A stretch of DNA of 64,000 nt from Diadema setosum. Its lineage: Eukaryota > Echinodermata > Echinoidea > Diadematoida > Diadematidae. Positions 49,441 to 60,045 of this stretch are shown here, one piece after another; position 1 is the first letter of the stretch, and the number at the start of each line of letters is the position of its first letter. Position numbers and translations under genes: made by a program. The stretch is from the NCBI GenBank assembly GCA_033980235.1, contig CM067059.1, positions 17,742,100 to 17,806,099 on the forward strand, written 5' to 3'. Below the pieces are notes generated by a model, which saw only the letters and a program-made list of their open reading frames with translations, did no database searches and was not told the origin of the DNA.

Positions 49441-49793
49441 GTATGGTACAAAGGTATGGTGTATCATGGTTCAGGGTTCCAGCCCTGCTAAAGTGCTCTT
49501 GACCCTGTTCTAGACAATTTATTCATAGTGGGGCTTAGGCATCTAAGCAGGTACTTTGGCACCTTGGCAGACTACGTGCTGCGGTTTCAATCTGCACGCA
49601 CTGTGTAGGCCTACCATAAAGTTGCGTGTCGTGTATACGGTGCACCCATTTATGAGGTGCACCCCAACTCTGGGACTTTTTTTTATAATTATTTTTTTTT
49701 TTACGTGTGTGTTACACACAAACACACTGCTATACCTTCTGACCATTCGAGCATTGAGAATTTACGGTTTCTGGGACGAACACTAAACTAGAG

Positions 49794-49866
49794 CTTTCTA
49801 TAGCTCAGTCGGTAGAGCACAGGGCTAGCAATCCAGAGGTCTCATTTTTGAATCCCGATGGAATCT
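49794..49866 (+). tRNA. tRNA-Ala(AGC)-like sequence, decayed copy
   Basis: Box A (TAGCTCAGTCGGTAGAGC) and the anticodon loop CTAGCAA (AGC) are present, but box B is damaged (TTTTTGAATCC) and the acceptor ends do not pair fully. Probably a tRNA-derived repeat or pseudogene. Confidence 0.5.
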
Positions 49867-50119
49867 CATTTTCTTTGCTCAATTTTCCACTAATAAATAA
49901 TATTCATTCTGTTCAGTTTTTCTGTTTGCGTTTGTTACATACTCAAAAAAGCTGCACCACTTCAGTGATCCCGCGCATTTATCCCCAAGTTGAATTATAA
50001 TTCGGGTTTATGCCAGGTTCAAGTGTGTATGTGTGTGTCACACACAAACACACTACTATAGCTTCTGACCATTCGAGCATTGAGAATATACGGTTTCTTG
50101 GACAAACACTGAACTAGGG

Positions 50120-50192
50120 CTTTCTATAGCTCAGTCGGTAGATCACTGGGCTAGCAATCCGGAGTTCTCGGGTTCGAATCCCGATGGAATCC
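50120..50192 (+). tRNA. tRNA-Ala(AGC)-like sequence, better-preserved copy
   Basis: D-arm TAGCTCAGTCGGTAGA, anticodon stem-loop CTGGG-CTAGCAA-TCCGG and T-arm CGGG-TTCGAAT-CCCG with an intact box B. The acceptor stem pairs at 5 of 7 positions (the outer two mismatch), with no following T run within 10 bases. It is either a tRNA pseudogene or the head of a tRNA-derived SINE; the shared flanks favour a repeat unit. Confidence 0.5.
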
Positions 50193-50709
50193 CATTTTCT
50201 TTGCTCAATTTTCCACTAATAAATAATATTCATTCTGGTCAGTTTTTCTCTTTGCTTTTGTTACCAAAAAAAAAAAAGCGTTTAGTGACAGTGATGACAA
50301 TTTGCTGATGTAAGAGACAACTTGCCTCAGCAGACTTCCTTCTTTTGATTGCACTCTCCCTGGCCCTAATCCCATGAATAATGGGGGATAAATAACACTG
50401 CAACAAAGAACAAACCACTTGCTAGCAGTCAGGTGTCTTGTTAGGTGAAGCAAAATGTTCAATATGAAGAAAAAGGGAAATAATGATACTAGATTTAGCT
50501 AAACTTGACACCTAAGCATGCCAGCCAGGCCAGACTGGTGGAAAGAAATTTGCGTACGCATGCCTGTAAATTGCATGGATGGGACTCTGCCAATTTGAAC
50601 AGTGGCAATTAGTATTACATGTATGCTGGAGCCACATTTTTGAGTTGGTGAGAGCTGGTGAGAGCTTTCTGACAGCGCAATCGTGACAATCTCAAAGCTG
50701 AAGCTTCTT

Positions 50710-51628
50710 GTGGTCTCATGCTAAGCACAATTGCTTGTTACTTCTCAAAATTCAAAAGAACTTTATCTCTAAACTGTGAAGTTGCTCTGATGCTATTTTA
50801 GTTTTGTTATCAACAGTCATTTGTTTTGTGCTCATAGAAGATATAATGATATCAAACTTGAACTGGTAGGTTCACATATCTCAAATTGACACTTACAAAG
50901 AAACAGTTGTTTTGTTTTTGTTTTTTATGTATGCCTGTTAATGAAATTTGTATTTTTTATATTGTAAACTGACTGTTTTGAGTGCACCAGGTGGGTTGGG
51001 GAGGATGGCCTGAGGGCCTAAGTCATTTAGTTGGCTCTTTCCAGACCCGGGCTGCCCAACCTGGTGCCCCCTTACCACTCCAATGTACAATTTTCTGATT
51101 TCGAAAAATGTATTTGTGATTGAAAGCCGAATAAATAATAATAATAATAATAACTTTGTTCACCATAACTGAACCAAAAACACAGTGCTTGCATTTCACA
51201 CATCGGCAACCTGCATCGCTGGCCTGTGTGGATTATTGTGGCAAGCTGACTGATTATGGTACAGGGTAAGGGAAACTGGAATACATGTTATACATTATGT
51301 TTATGAACCCACAGAAAATAAAGAGGCTTACAATCGGGAAGTTCTAATGTAAACAGTTTCCAGTTCAAAGTTCCTCTTTCCCAGCAGCTACACTCTCCTT
51401 ACTTCAAAATCCACCTCAAGGTACTCCAAAACCTGACAAATGATTATTTAAATACCACGGACATTGATGTGTTAAGCTGTGCGACCTCACATGCGCATAT
51501 AGTCCCAGTTTGACCTAATGATATTGGGTGTATAAATGTTTGCATGTACATCAGAACTTTTGCTGTGACTCTCTTGTACCCGTATATAAGGCACACCCCT
51601 AACTTTTAACACATGTATTTCCTGATGC
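50710..51628 (+). repeat. Segment duplicated from intron 3 (copy 2), with LINE tail insert
   Basis: Matches 20805-21285 in order (TATCAACAGTCATTTGTTTT, GCTGACTGATTATGGTACAG, GTACCCGTATATAAGGC). Interrupted at 50885-51154 by a retroposed LINE 3' end, so the copy in intron 3 lacks that insertion. Confidence 0.7.
50885..51154 (+). mobile_element. LINE 3' end with (AATAAT)n tail
   Basis: GGCCTGAGGGCCTAAGTCAT, CAGACCCGGGCTGCCCAACC and GAAAGCCGAATAAATAAT end in a run of AAT units at ~51137-51153. 5'-truncated, no ORF. Confidence 0.6.
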
Positions 51629-51645
51629 AAAAAAAAAAACAACAA

Positions 51646-52413
51646 CTAGAAATGTCGCTATGGCAACTGGTATGCCTCCGCCATAATGCATGGTTCTCCC
51701 AATAGGTCTATAGTACATGTTTACAATGCATGATGACAGTTTTCACATAATTGGGAAAATGACCCTGTGACCATAAAATTTTCAAGAGAAACCACTGTCA
51801 AGTAGTACATGCGTAAAAATGTACAAAGCTTCATAATGATACATGTACCTTCAGCCACTTTCGAGATATGGAGGAAGAACTGAAATTTAGCATGTTCACT
51901 TGACCTTTGACCTTTTGTCAAAAACCTTTCCCAGCAAATCTGTATTGGGGTAATATGTGTATACACTCAGTTTCAAGAAAAATCTTGCAGGCATTATACG
52001 GATATGAGGGAAAAAGTGAAATTTAGAAAAGTTAACTTTGACCTTTGACCCCATGACCCCAAATTCCCAAGATAATCATTGCCAGTCAGTACATGTATAT
52101 GTACCAAGTTCCATCGAGATACCTTGAACCATTTCAGAGATATGGGGGAAAAAGTGAAATTTTAACATATTCTCATAGCCTGAAACCCTCTCTAGAAAAT
52201 CTTATTGGGTAGTACATGTATACACTAACTTTCAAGAAAATACCTTCAGGCATTGCATAGATATGGGGGAAATAGTGAAAGATTCATTATGATACCTCAA
52301 ATGGTTTTTCAGTTACCCTGTCCACAAATTTGATTACGGACGGACAGAAGGATGGACAACCCGAAAACATACATGTGTAATGCCTCCGGCGACACTTCGT
52401 GGCAGAGGCATAA
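51646..52413 (-). mobile_element. Family B element, minus orientation
   Basis: Read on the minus strand: 5' hairpin near 52413 (GCCTCTGCC..CGCCGGAGGC), GGTTGTCCATCC tract, units with GGTCAAAGGTCA, CATATCTCGAAAGTGGC and ATGTATACAC phrases, 3' arm TGGCGGAGGCATACC, hairpin near GTTGCCATAGCGAC, terminal CTAG at 51646-51649. It faces another family B element at 52555 head-to-head, 141 bp apart. Confidence 0.75.
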
Positions 52414-53237
52414 AAACAGAGCGCCATATATACACGGAACTTTACCATAAACGATCTCGTGTGGACAGGCAATTGTTTTGCTGCAGAAACTAAAAGACCA
52501 CTTTCAAAAACCCAATGATTTGTACTGTGTTTTTTGGTTTGTTTTTGTTTTTTTGCCTCCACCATGAAGTGTCGCCGGTGGCGTTATGTTTTCGGGTTGT
52601 CCATCCTTCCATCCGTCTGTCCTTAATGAATTTTGTGGACAGAGTAACTAAAAAACCGTTTGAGATATCCTAACAAGACTTGGTATGTATATGCATGAGT
52701 GGACGAAGTTGTGCTTATCAACTATTGGGTGCACGTGCTAGAGGTCAAAGGTCAAGGTCAAATGCTCAAAATTTCACTTTATCCCCCATATCTATGCTAT
52801 GCCTGAAGGTATTTTCTTGAAAGTTAGTGTGTACATGTATTACCCGAGAAAGATTCTTTAGAGAAACTTTTGGATGGGAAGGTCAATGGTCGAAGGTCAA
52901 GGGTCATGTGAAAGTACTAAAATGTCACTGTTTTTCTCCATATCTTAGAAATGGTCCAAGGTATCCTCATGGAACCTAGAACATGTGCATGTATTGCCTG
53001 ACAATGATTCTCTTGGGAATTTTTGGGTCATGGGGTCAAAAGTCAAGGGTCAACTCCTTAAGATTCACTATTTCCCTCATATCTATGCAATGCCTGAAGT
53101 ATTTTTCTTGAAACTCAATGTATACATGTATTACCAAATAGAAATTCTCTGCGAAAGTTTTTTTTTTTGGCTAAAGGTCAAAGGTCAAAAAGGTTAAATG
53201 TCGAGTGGAAAGGCTACATTTCACTTCCTCTTCCAGG

Positions 53238-54305
53238 CGCGGTGGAGCACCCCAATTTGCATCTCATTATCGCCCCGTTCTATTTGAATTTCCAACGGGC
53301 ATCCACGGGTGCCCGAAACTGTGTGCATGAAAAAGTCAAATCTTCACCTTCTCCTTGTGCTTTGATGAAAAAATTATGAAATTTGCTGCACTAGAACTTG
53401 AGATATTAAAGCGTTTTGAAAATCACCTCTCGCAAAACATGCTCTCTGTTTTTTTCCGACTGGACTATGGCCGGGCTCCAATGTGTCCGAAATTGGCAAC
53501 ATAAGTTCATCAGGCCTCAATCCATATATGGTGAAAGTTTTCGCTTGGTTCCACCTGTACTTTTTGAGAAATCAATTTGTTTCTACAGGGTTTGGAATAG
53601 AAAATTGTAGTCAGCGAAACAATTGAAAATGACGTCATTTCTTTTCCCGTAATATTGGGCATGCGTGGTACGTGAGATTCAGAATTTCGTGCTCATTGTT
53701 GGTTTGCATGTGACGCAGTCAATTTTGCTGAGTGTCACACGGCGGTGACTGCTGAGCTGCTGCCGCGCACGCTGCATGCCGCAATGCGTTGTGTGTGCTG
53801 TGACATGCAACGCTACAGTGACGCGATTATATATACATGGGACCGACCTGAACGCTTTGCGTTCGTGTCATTTTTGACATCACCTTCTGTTTTTTTCCGA
53901 CACAACAATGGCCGGGAATATTACGATGTGAAATTTAAAATGCAAGCAGATAAATAAATTTCGGTGTACTTTGTTCGAATGGCGCTTTGGTTCCGCAATC
54001 ACGCTTCGTGAATTTTAGGATGATTTTCGAGGCATATTTTTGGTAATTTTGCTCGCCAGGTTTTCGCTAAAATTTCACATTTTATCATTGTCAAATCCTT
54101 TTATATGTTAAATGTGCATATTTGGACATGTTTTCAAATTCAAACTAACTCAATTTTAATCCGAAAATAGGTTTCCTTAAATTGTTATTAGCTTGAGAAG
54201 TTGTTTACTTTTTCTCAACTACGCGAGTACATGTTGTTTACTTTATGCAAATGAGGCTCGGCTGCCGATGGATTTCTGCGAGATAATTGGGGTGCTCCAC
54301 CACGC
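53238..54305. mobile_element. ~1.07-kb TIR element (GGTGGAGCACCCCAATT ends)
   Basis: GGTGGAGCACCCCAATT at 53241-53257 is exactly inverted at 54286-54302. CTTCCA on both sides may be the target duplication. Inside, TCTGTTTTTTTCCGAC occurs twice (~53444 and ~53886), each followed by an ATGGCCGGG phrase. No transposase motif. Inserted in a family B unit, which resumes at CCATATCTCGGAAGTGGC. Confidence 0.65.
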
Positions 54306-54469
54306 ATGCTTCCATATCTCGGAAGTGGCTGCAGGTATCGTCATGAAACTTCGTACATATTTATGCATGAACCGCCTGTCGGTGATTCCCTGGATAATTT
54401 TAGGGTCATGGGGTCAAAGGCCAGTTTTAAATGCTAAAATTTTACTATTTAATGCTGGCACATCTTTTG

Positions 54470-54650
54470 CCGTGTTGATCCGTGTAGCTGCCGTGTTTGT
54501 CCGTGTAGATGCCGTGTTTGTCCGTGTAGACGCCGCGCTCTTCCGGCCTTATCCGTGTAGCTGCCGTGTTGATATCGTGTGTACAGTCATACCAAAAATC
54601 CCGGATCTCCCCGGACGTCCCTGGATCACCGTGTAGATCCTTGAGCATCC
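54470..54650 (+). repeat. ~21-bp minisatellite (CCGTGTAGATGCCGTGTTTGT)
   Basis: About five imperfect units of CCGTGT-rich sequence at 54470-54530, then a diverged tail (CCGGATCTCCCCGGACGTCC, CACCGTGTAGATCC) to ~54655. Absent from the other family B copies. Confidence 0.7.
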
Positions 54651-55591
54651 GTGTTTATATGTGACTGGGGCATCACTAAAAAACCTTTTGAGGTATCCTA
54701 ATGAAACTTGGCATGTATGTGTATTAGGGGGTGAAGTTGTGCCAGTCAACTTTTGGGTGCACATGCTCAAGGTCAAAAGGTCAAGGTCAAATACGTAAAA
54801 TTTCACTATTTCCACCATATTTATGCAATGCCTGAAGATATTTTCTGAAACTTAGTGTATACATGTATTACCCAATTAAGATTCTCTGGTGAAAGTTTGG
54901 GGTCAAAGGTCAAAAGGTCAAGTAAAAATATTAAAACTTCACTTTTTTCTCCTTACCTTGGAAATTGTTCAAGGTATCTTCATGGAACATAGTATATATA
55001 CATGTACTGACTGGCAGTGATTATCTAGAGAATTTAGGGTTCATGGGGTCAAAGGTCAGGGGTCAAAGGTCAAGGGCAACACTCCAAAATTTTACGATTT
55101 CCCTCATTTATGCAATGCCAGCAGGATTTTTTTTTTTTACACTTGGTGTATGCATATATAACCTAATAGAGATTCTCTGGAAACTTTCTTTTTTTTCTTT
55201 TTCTTTTTTTTTTTGCCTCAAAGGTCAAAAGGTCAAAGATCAAGGGAAAGTGCTGAACTAACTTTTTCCTCCATGTCTCGGAAGTGGCTCAAGTTATCTT
55301 AAAACTTACTACATATTTATGCATGTTCTGCCTGACAGTGATTATCCTATGAATTTTAGGGTCAAAGGCCAGATGAAAATGGTAACAATGTACTTTTCAA
55401 TACAGAAATTGCACTTTTTCTCCATACCTTGAAAATTACTCAATGCATAAACTTATGAATGGGTCAAAGTCAAGTTAAAGTCTTTAAACCCCCAAATACA
55501 TGCTCTCTTATTCATCCAATTAAACCTAGGTCAAGGAAGGTGAACATTCAACACATTTGTGACAAACATGTCATTTTAATATTTTGCCAAT

Positions 55592-56699
55592 TTTTGTCTC
55601 GCCCACCGGAGGTGAAGGCGAGACTAAGGGATCCAAATGGCGTCCGTCCGTCGTCCGTCGTCCGTCCGTCGTCCGTCACAAATGTTAAAGTTTACCTGCA
55701 AGACTGTCTTATGATGCATAACTTGGCAACTGTTACAACAATGGCAGCCACACTTGGGTGATAGAAGCACTAGGGGTATCTTCATGTTATGGTGTTGTCG
55801 GAGGTCATGTAATGATGTCAAAGGTCAGTTGAGGTCATATATTAAAGAGTATGTGCAAGACTCTTTTTTTCTATGTTAAAGTTTACCTGCAAGACTCTCT
55901 TTTGACAAATAACTTCACATAAGTTGCTTGGATTACAACCTAACTTGGGTCATAGATGCACTGGGGGTACCTTCATGTTATGGTGCCGTTGGAGGTCATA
56001 GGATAAGGTCAAAGGTCATTTGAGGTCATACATTAAAGTTTACTTGCAAGACTCTCTTATCACACGTAACTCGACACATGTTGCTACAATGGCAATCAAA
56101 CTTGGTTGATGGGTGCACTGGGGAACCTTCATGTAATGGTGCCGTAGGAGGTCACATGATAAGGTCAAAGGTCATTTGAGGTCATACGTTTAAGTTTACT
56201 TGCAAGACTCTCTTATCACACGTAACTCAGCACATGTTGCTACAATGGCAATCAAACTTGGGTGATGGTAGATGTCTCTTGGGAAGTTGAAGGTTACCAC
56301 AAGGTCAAAGGTCACAGACAGGGGTCAACGAACTTTTAGGGCCCAATGTTAAGTTTTTAGGGCGCATTTCGTTTATGGCTCATAACTTTTGATCCCTTTG
56401 TCCGTTTGTGACCAACAAACTTGGATGGAAGATGTCCCTTGGGGAGGTGAAGGTCGTCACAAGGTCAAAGGTCACAGACAGGGGTCAACAAACTTTTAGG
56501 GCCCAATGTTATGTTTTTAGGGCGCGTTTTGATTGTGGCTCATAACTTTTGATCCCTAGGTCCGTTTGTGACCAAACTTGGACGGTAGATGTCCCTTGGG
56601 GAGTCAAAGGTCATAACAGGTCAATTAACTTCTGGGAGTTATAAAAAATATTAATTCCTTGTACGCGAATGGGCGAGACACAATTTGGCACTTGCCTTG
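55592..56699 (+). mobile_element. Family A element, complete copy nested in family B
   Basis: 5' hairpin GTCTCGCCCACC / GGTGAAGGCGAGAC, then GTCCGTCCGTCGTCC, then units of 140-160 bp with CAAACTTGGGTGATG, GGAGGTCA and DR1 sites (AGGTCAAAGGTCA) at 56006, 56162, 56302 and 56462. The 3' end has the inverted arm GGGCGAGAC and finishes at CTTG (56696-56699). Flanking T residues of family B (CAATT / TGTGAAA) show insertion in a T run. Confidence 0.75.
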
Positions 56700-56800
56700 T
56701 GTGAAAATGTAATCACACATTGTCCACAAGTACTATAGACCTGTTAGGAGAATCATGCATTATGGCAGAAGCATACCAGTCGCCTTAGCGTCATTTCTAG

Positions 56801-57333
56801 TTCTTCTTTTCTTTTCTTTTTCTTTTTTTTTTTCTTTTTTTTTTTTTTTGCTGTGCAGTATTTTCTAATGCACTGACCAGAACCAGGAACCTTGTTTTAC
56901 TCTAAAATAGAAACACATGCCTAAGAAATGCCCTATATACAAAGTCAGTTGGGTTACGATTAAAATGCAAAATATTACCGAAAAAGTATGCCAGAAGTAT
57001 TACAATCTCAGAGCATTCCCCACTATACCAAATCGGGCAGGCACTTCAGGAATAAAAGATGTGTACTACAGTGCTATGCCCAGAAACCAAGCACTGTAGA
57101 GAAAACCAAGCGCAGATACTTTTTTTGTGTTTTGTTTTTTTGTTTGATAGATACTCTATTTTCTGCAAATCAATTTATACATAAATTACATAATCATGAA
57201 CATGGGAAACATACAAAGTATATTTGAAACAGAGTCGTTTGACTTGCATAAACAACGATATAAAAGGAAATAAATGATATAATAATACAGTATGCATGTC
57301 TATGCAGCAGGGATTATAATAACAATATTATAT
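56801..57333 (+). other. Intron 6 stretch; T/C-rich tract then AT-rich
   Basis: TTCTTTTC-type low complexity at 56801-56850. The rest is AT-rich without recognised features. Confidence 0.45.
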
Positions 57334-57426
57334 TTAACCCGTTGAGGACGAGTCCCGAGTATACTCGGGCAGGTGTCTATGGGAAATGCGTGTTGTAGCA
57401 AAATCAAACTGTCCTCAACGGGTTAA
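57334..57426. mobile_element. TTAA-target (piggyBac-type) MITE, intact
   Basis: TTAACCCGTTGAGGAC at the left and GTCCTCAACGGGTTAA at the right, each including the TTAA duplication. Internal palindrome GAGTCCCGAGTATACTCGGG, then GGTGTCTATGGGAAATGCG. A diverged relative is at 22644-22731. Confidence 0.88.
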
Positions 57427-57462
57427 GAAGCGATAATGCAGAGGGCCGCCATTGTAAGCACT

Positions 57463-57914
57463 CAGGGTTCCCACAGTCATGGAAAATCCTGGAAAAATTT
57501 GTGGACATGGAAAGTCAGGGAAAAGTCAGGGAATTTGGAAAATTTGTGAAAAGTCATGGAAAAGTCGTGGAATTGCATTTACCTCTTAGCTATGGCAGCT
57601 TTCCAGTTTGTCGTGTCTCGCAACTCTCATACTCTGTGATCATACTCTGGTATTATAATTGGTGTTCATGATTTCCATTTTTCCCAGTTTTGTGACATCC
57701 CAAATTCTACATAACTCGCGGGACATAAACTAATGATAATAGATGTACATGTCATGAGTAAGATAGTGGGTGGAACGGATGGCTGTGAGGGGAGGTGGAG
57801 GCCATCATAACGTGTCTAATTTGGAAACCGTGCCAGAAAGGAAGTCATGGAAAGCAGCAATTTAGTCATGGAAAAGTCATGGAATTCTGTTTTCAAATTT
57901 CTGTGGGAACCCTG
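57463..57914. mobile_element. 452-bp hAT-like MITE (CAGGGTTCCCACAG ends)
   Basis: CAGGGTTCCCACAG at 57463 and CTGTGGGAACCCTG at 57901-57914. Subterminal CATGGAAAA/GTCATGGAAAAGTC repeats on both sides. A 9-bp near-duplication flanks it (GTAAGCACT at 57454, GTAAGCATT at 57917, one mismatch, two extra bases on the right). It probably sits in the 3' UTR of the adjacent minus-strand LINE. Confidence 0.8.
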
Positions 57915-58668
57915 TAGTAAGCATTGCTTGAAAAGATGGCCGGCCCGAGGAAAAGGTAGGGACATATTAAATTCGTAACAATGCAAATTCTGCTGCGAAG
58001 ATAGCAGGGGAAAATAAACTCTGATGTGTGATGGTGGTGAATGTGCGTGCAAGTGCTTGAAAGTGCACAGGGGCAGATAGGCTGGAATTTAGAATAATAA
58101 AATTGGTTTGCTGGAAGAGGGAATGACATACGATGTTGCTATCGGGAGACCAACATGAGTCATATAAATTATTCTTGCTTAATTCGTATTTGAAGTATAC
58201 TGTAGTAAAATATGCTTCTTTAAGTTTGCTTTGAATGAAAACAAGGAGGCACACTGTTTTCAACTCCTCAGGAAGGGTGTTCCGTGTATCCGGACCGTAA
58301 TGTCTAATCGACTTTTGAGCAAGTTAAAGATTTGGATTACTTAAATGAAAATCATGGGAACGACGGGTAGGGTATGGGTGAATATGGTCGTTGGTTACTA
58401 GGGCATTATGGAAAAATGGTAATAAATTTTGAATGTGTTTATACATAAATATGGCAGTTAGGTATAAATGTATATCATGGGCCTTTAGAGTTTTTAGGCG
58501 ATAAAATATGGTAGCAGTGTGAGCCAAAAAATTTGAATGTGTGCATATACGAAGAGCCTTTTTCTGGAGAAGAAAAATTGTGTTCAATTTGGTTTTGCTA
58601 CAGTTGCCCCATACAATATTGCAGTACATTACATATGGTAGAAATAAGGTGTTGTATAACATCATTAA

Positions 58669-59051
58669 AGGGACTGTACAGTACTGGTTGAGGTGGGGAT
58701 TCATGTTTTGAACATTCCTAAGTGCGATAATGAAGAGCCTTTTATGAAATATGAAAGAGCATGTAATTTTAAGAAGGATTCAACGTTTATTTTAATGAAA
58801 ATTGGTTTTCAAATGGCTGAGATATCCCAAAAAGTGCTAATAATAAAAGGCGACGTGCCACAACTTGATTAGGATCTCTTTGTTTCACCTTGTTTTTTGA
58901 TATCTCAGCCATTTCAAAAACGATTTTCATCCGATAAACATTTGATACCCCTTAGAACTGCATGCTCTTTGACATCTCATACAGTGGTTTCTGAATATCT
59001 CGCAAACATTAAAAGCTAAATCCACACCTCGACCAGAACTGTACACACCCT
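58669..59051. mobile_element. 383-bp TTAA-target MITE in LINE post-RT region
   Basis: TTAA at 58665-58668 and 59052-59055. Inverted ends AGGGACTGTACAGTACTGGT and ACCAGAACTGTACACACCCT. Inside, GATATCTCAGCCATTTCAAA and TTTCAAATGGCTGAGATATC form another inverted pair. Confidence 0.8.
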
Positions 59052-59059
59052 TTAAAGTT

Positions 59060-60035
59060 TGATCGTTAATTAAGTATTTTATTCTCCTTAAAACACCAAT
59101 TGCTTTAGATATTGCTGTTATAATATTCTGGACATGAGTATTCCAAGTTAGATTGCTATCTAGGGTCACTCCTAGGAACTTGGTTGAATATTTCTCAGCA
59201 ATGTTTATATCATCAATAGAAATACTTTGAGGAAGGGTGGGTTGAGATTGAAGCGTATGAAAATGTATAAAACATGTTTTATCAATATTCAATAAAAGCT
59301 TATTACTTCTAAACCATTTCGAAATATTACTTAATTCCATATTTAATGTATCAACCAGTGTTACAATATCCTTGTGGGAATAAAAAACGTTGGTGTCGTC
59401 TGCAAATAAGATGAAGTTTAAATGAGGAGAAGAATTGATAAATAAATATCATTAATAGTAAATCAAAAAAAGTAGGGGCCCGAGGATAGATCCCTGAGGG
59501 ACACCACATGACACGTTCAAATATGATGAGTGACTGGATTTAAATGCAACATATTGTTTTCGATGACTTAGATAACTTCTAAACCACGACAAAGTAATCC
59601 CTCTCACGCCATAATTATGTAATTTTTCAAGTAAAATGTCATGATCAATAGTGTCGAATGCTTTACTAAGATCCATAAAGACTCGAATTATGTGCTCCTT
59701 TTTAATAAGCGCATCAATAATATTATCAACAGATTTGATTATGGCATAATCGGTAGAAAATCCTTTCCTAAAACCAAACTGATTCACATTTAAGATTTCA
59801 TTTTCAATCATGAACGAGGAGAGATGCTTATAAACTACTTTTTCTAAAATTTTCGATATTGCAGGTAACAATGAGATGGGTCTATAATTTTTCACCATTG
59901 ATGGATCTTCTCTTTTATAAATGGGGATAACTTTGGCGATTTTGAAAGAGTCTGGAAACTTACCGTTAAGTAGGGATAGATTAAATATATGGGTGAGAGG
60001 GGCTGCTAAGGGGTAAATTATTTTTTTCAAGAAAT
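59060..60035 (-). pseudogene. LINE reverse transcriptase, minus strand
   Basis: IYPLAAPLTHIFNLSLLNGK, FKIAKVIPIYKREDPSMVKN, YRPISLLPAISKILEKVVYK, MDLSKAFDTIDHDILLEKLH (motif A), [18 protein letters not shown], then after a frameshift LFADDTNVFYSHKD (motif C), SKWFRSNKLLLNIDKT and STKFLGVTLDSNLTWNTHVQ. All core motifs are present, with the frame broken between motifs B and C. Confidence 0.88.
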
Positions 60036-60045
60036 TCACCCTTAA

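Larger units (their letters stand above)
49705..50268 (+). repeat. Tandem duplication (period ~326 bp) containing tRNA-Ala-like units
   Basis: ACACAAACACACTGCTATA... through CACTAATAAATAATATTCAT occurs at ~49705-49938 and ~50031-50264. The two copies share GACCATTCGAGCATTGAGAA, TCTATAGCTCAGTCGGTAGA and TTTTCTTTGCTCAATTTTCC, and differ by scattered substitutions. Confidence 0.85.
52555..56800 (+). mobile_element. Family B element, long copy carrying three nested insertions
   Basis: 5' hairpin GCCTCCACC..CGCCGGTGGC, GTTGTCCATCCTTCC tract, then many ~145-bp units alternating two subtypes (CATATCTATGCAATGCCTGA and CATATCTTAGAAATGGTCC). A DR1 plus an abutting third half-site lies at 52742-52760. 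It is interrupted by a TIR element (53238-54305), a 21-bp minisatellite (54470-54650) and a complete family A element (55592-56699). The 3' end has arm TGGCAGAAGCATACC, hairpin CGCCTTAGCG and CTAG (56797-56800). Confidence 0.7.
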
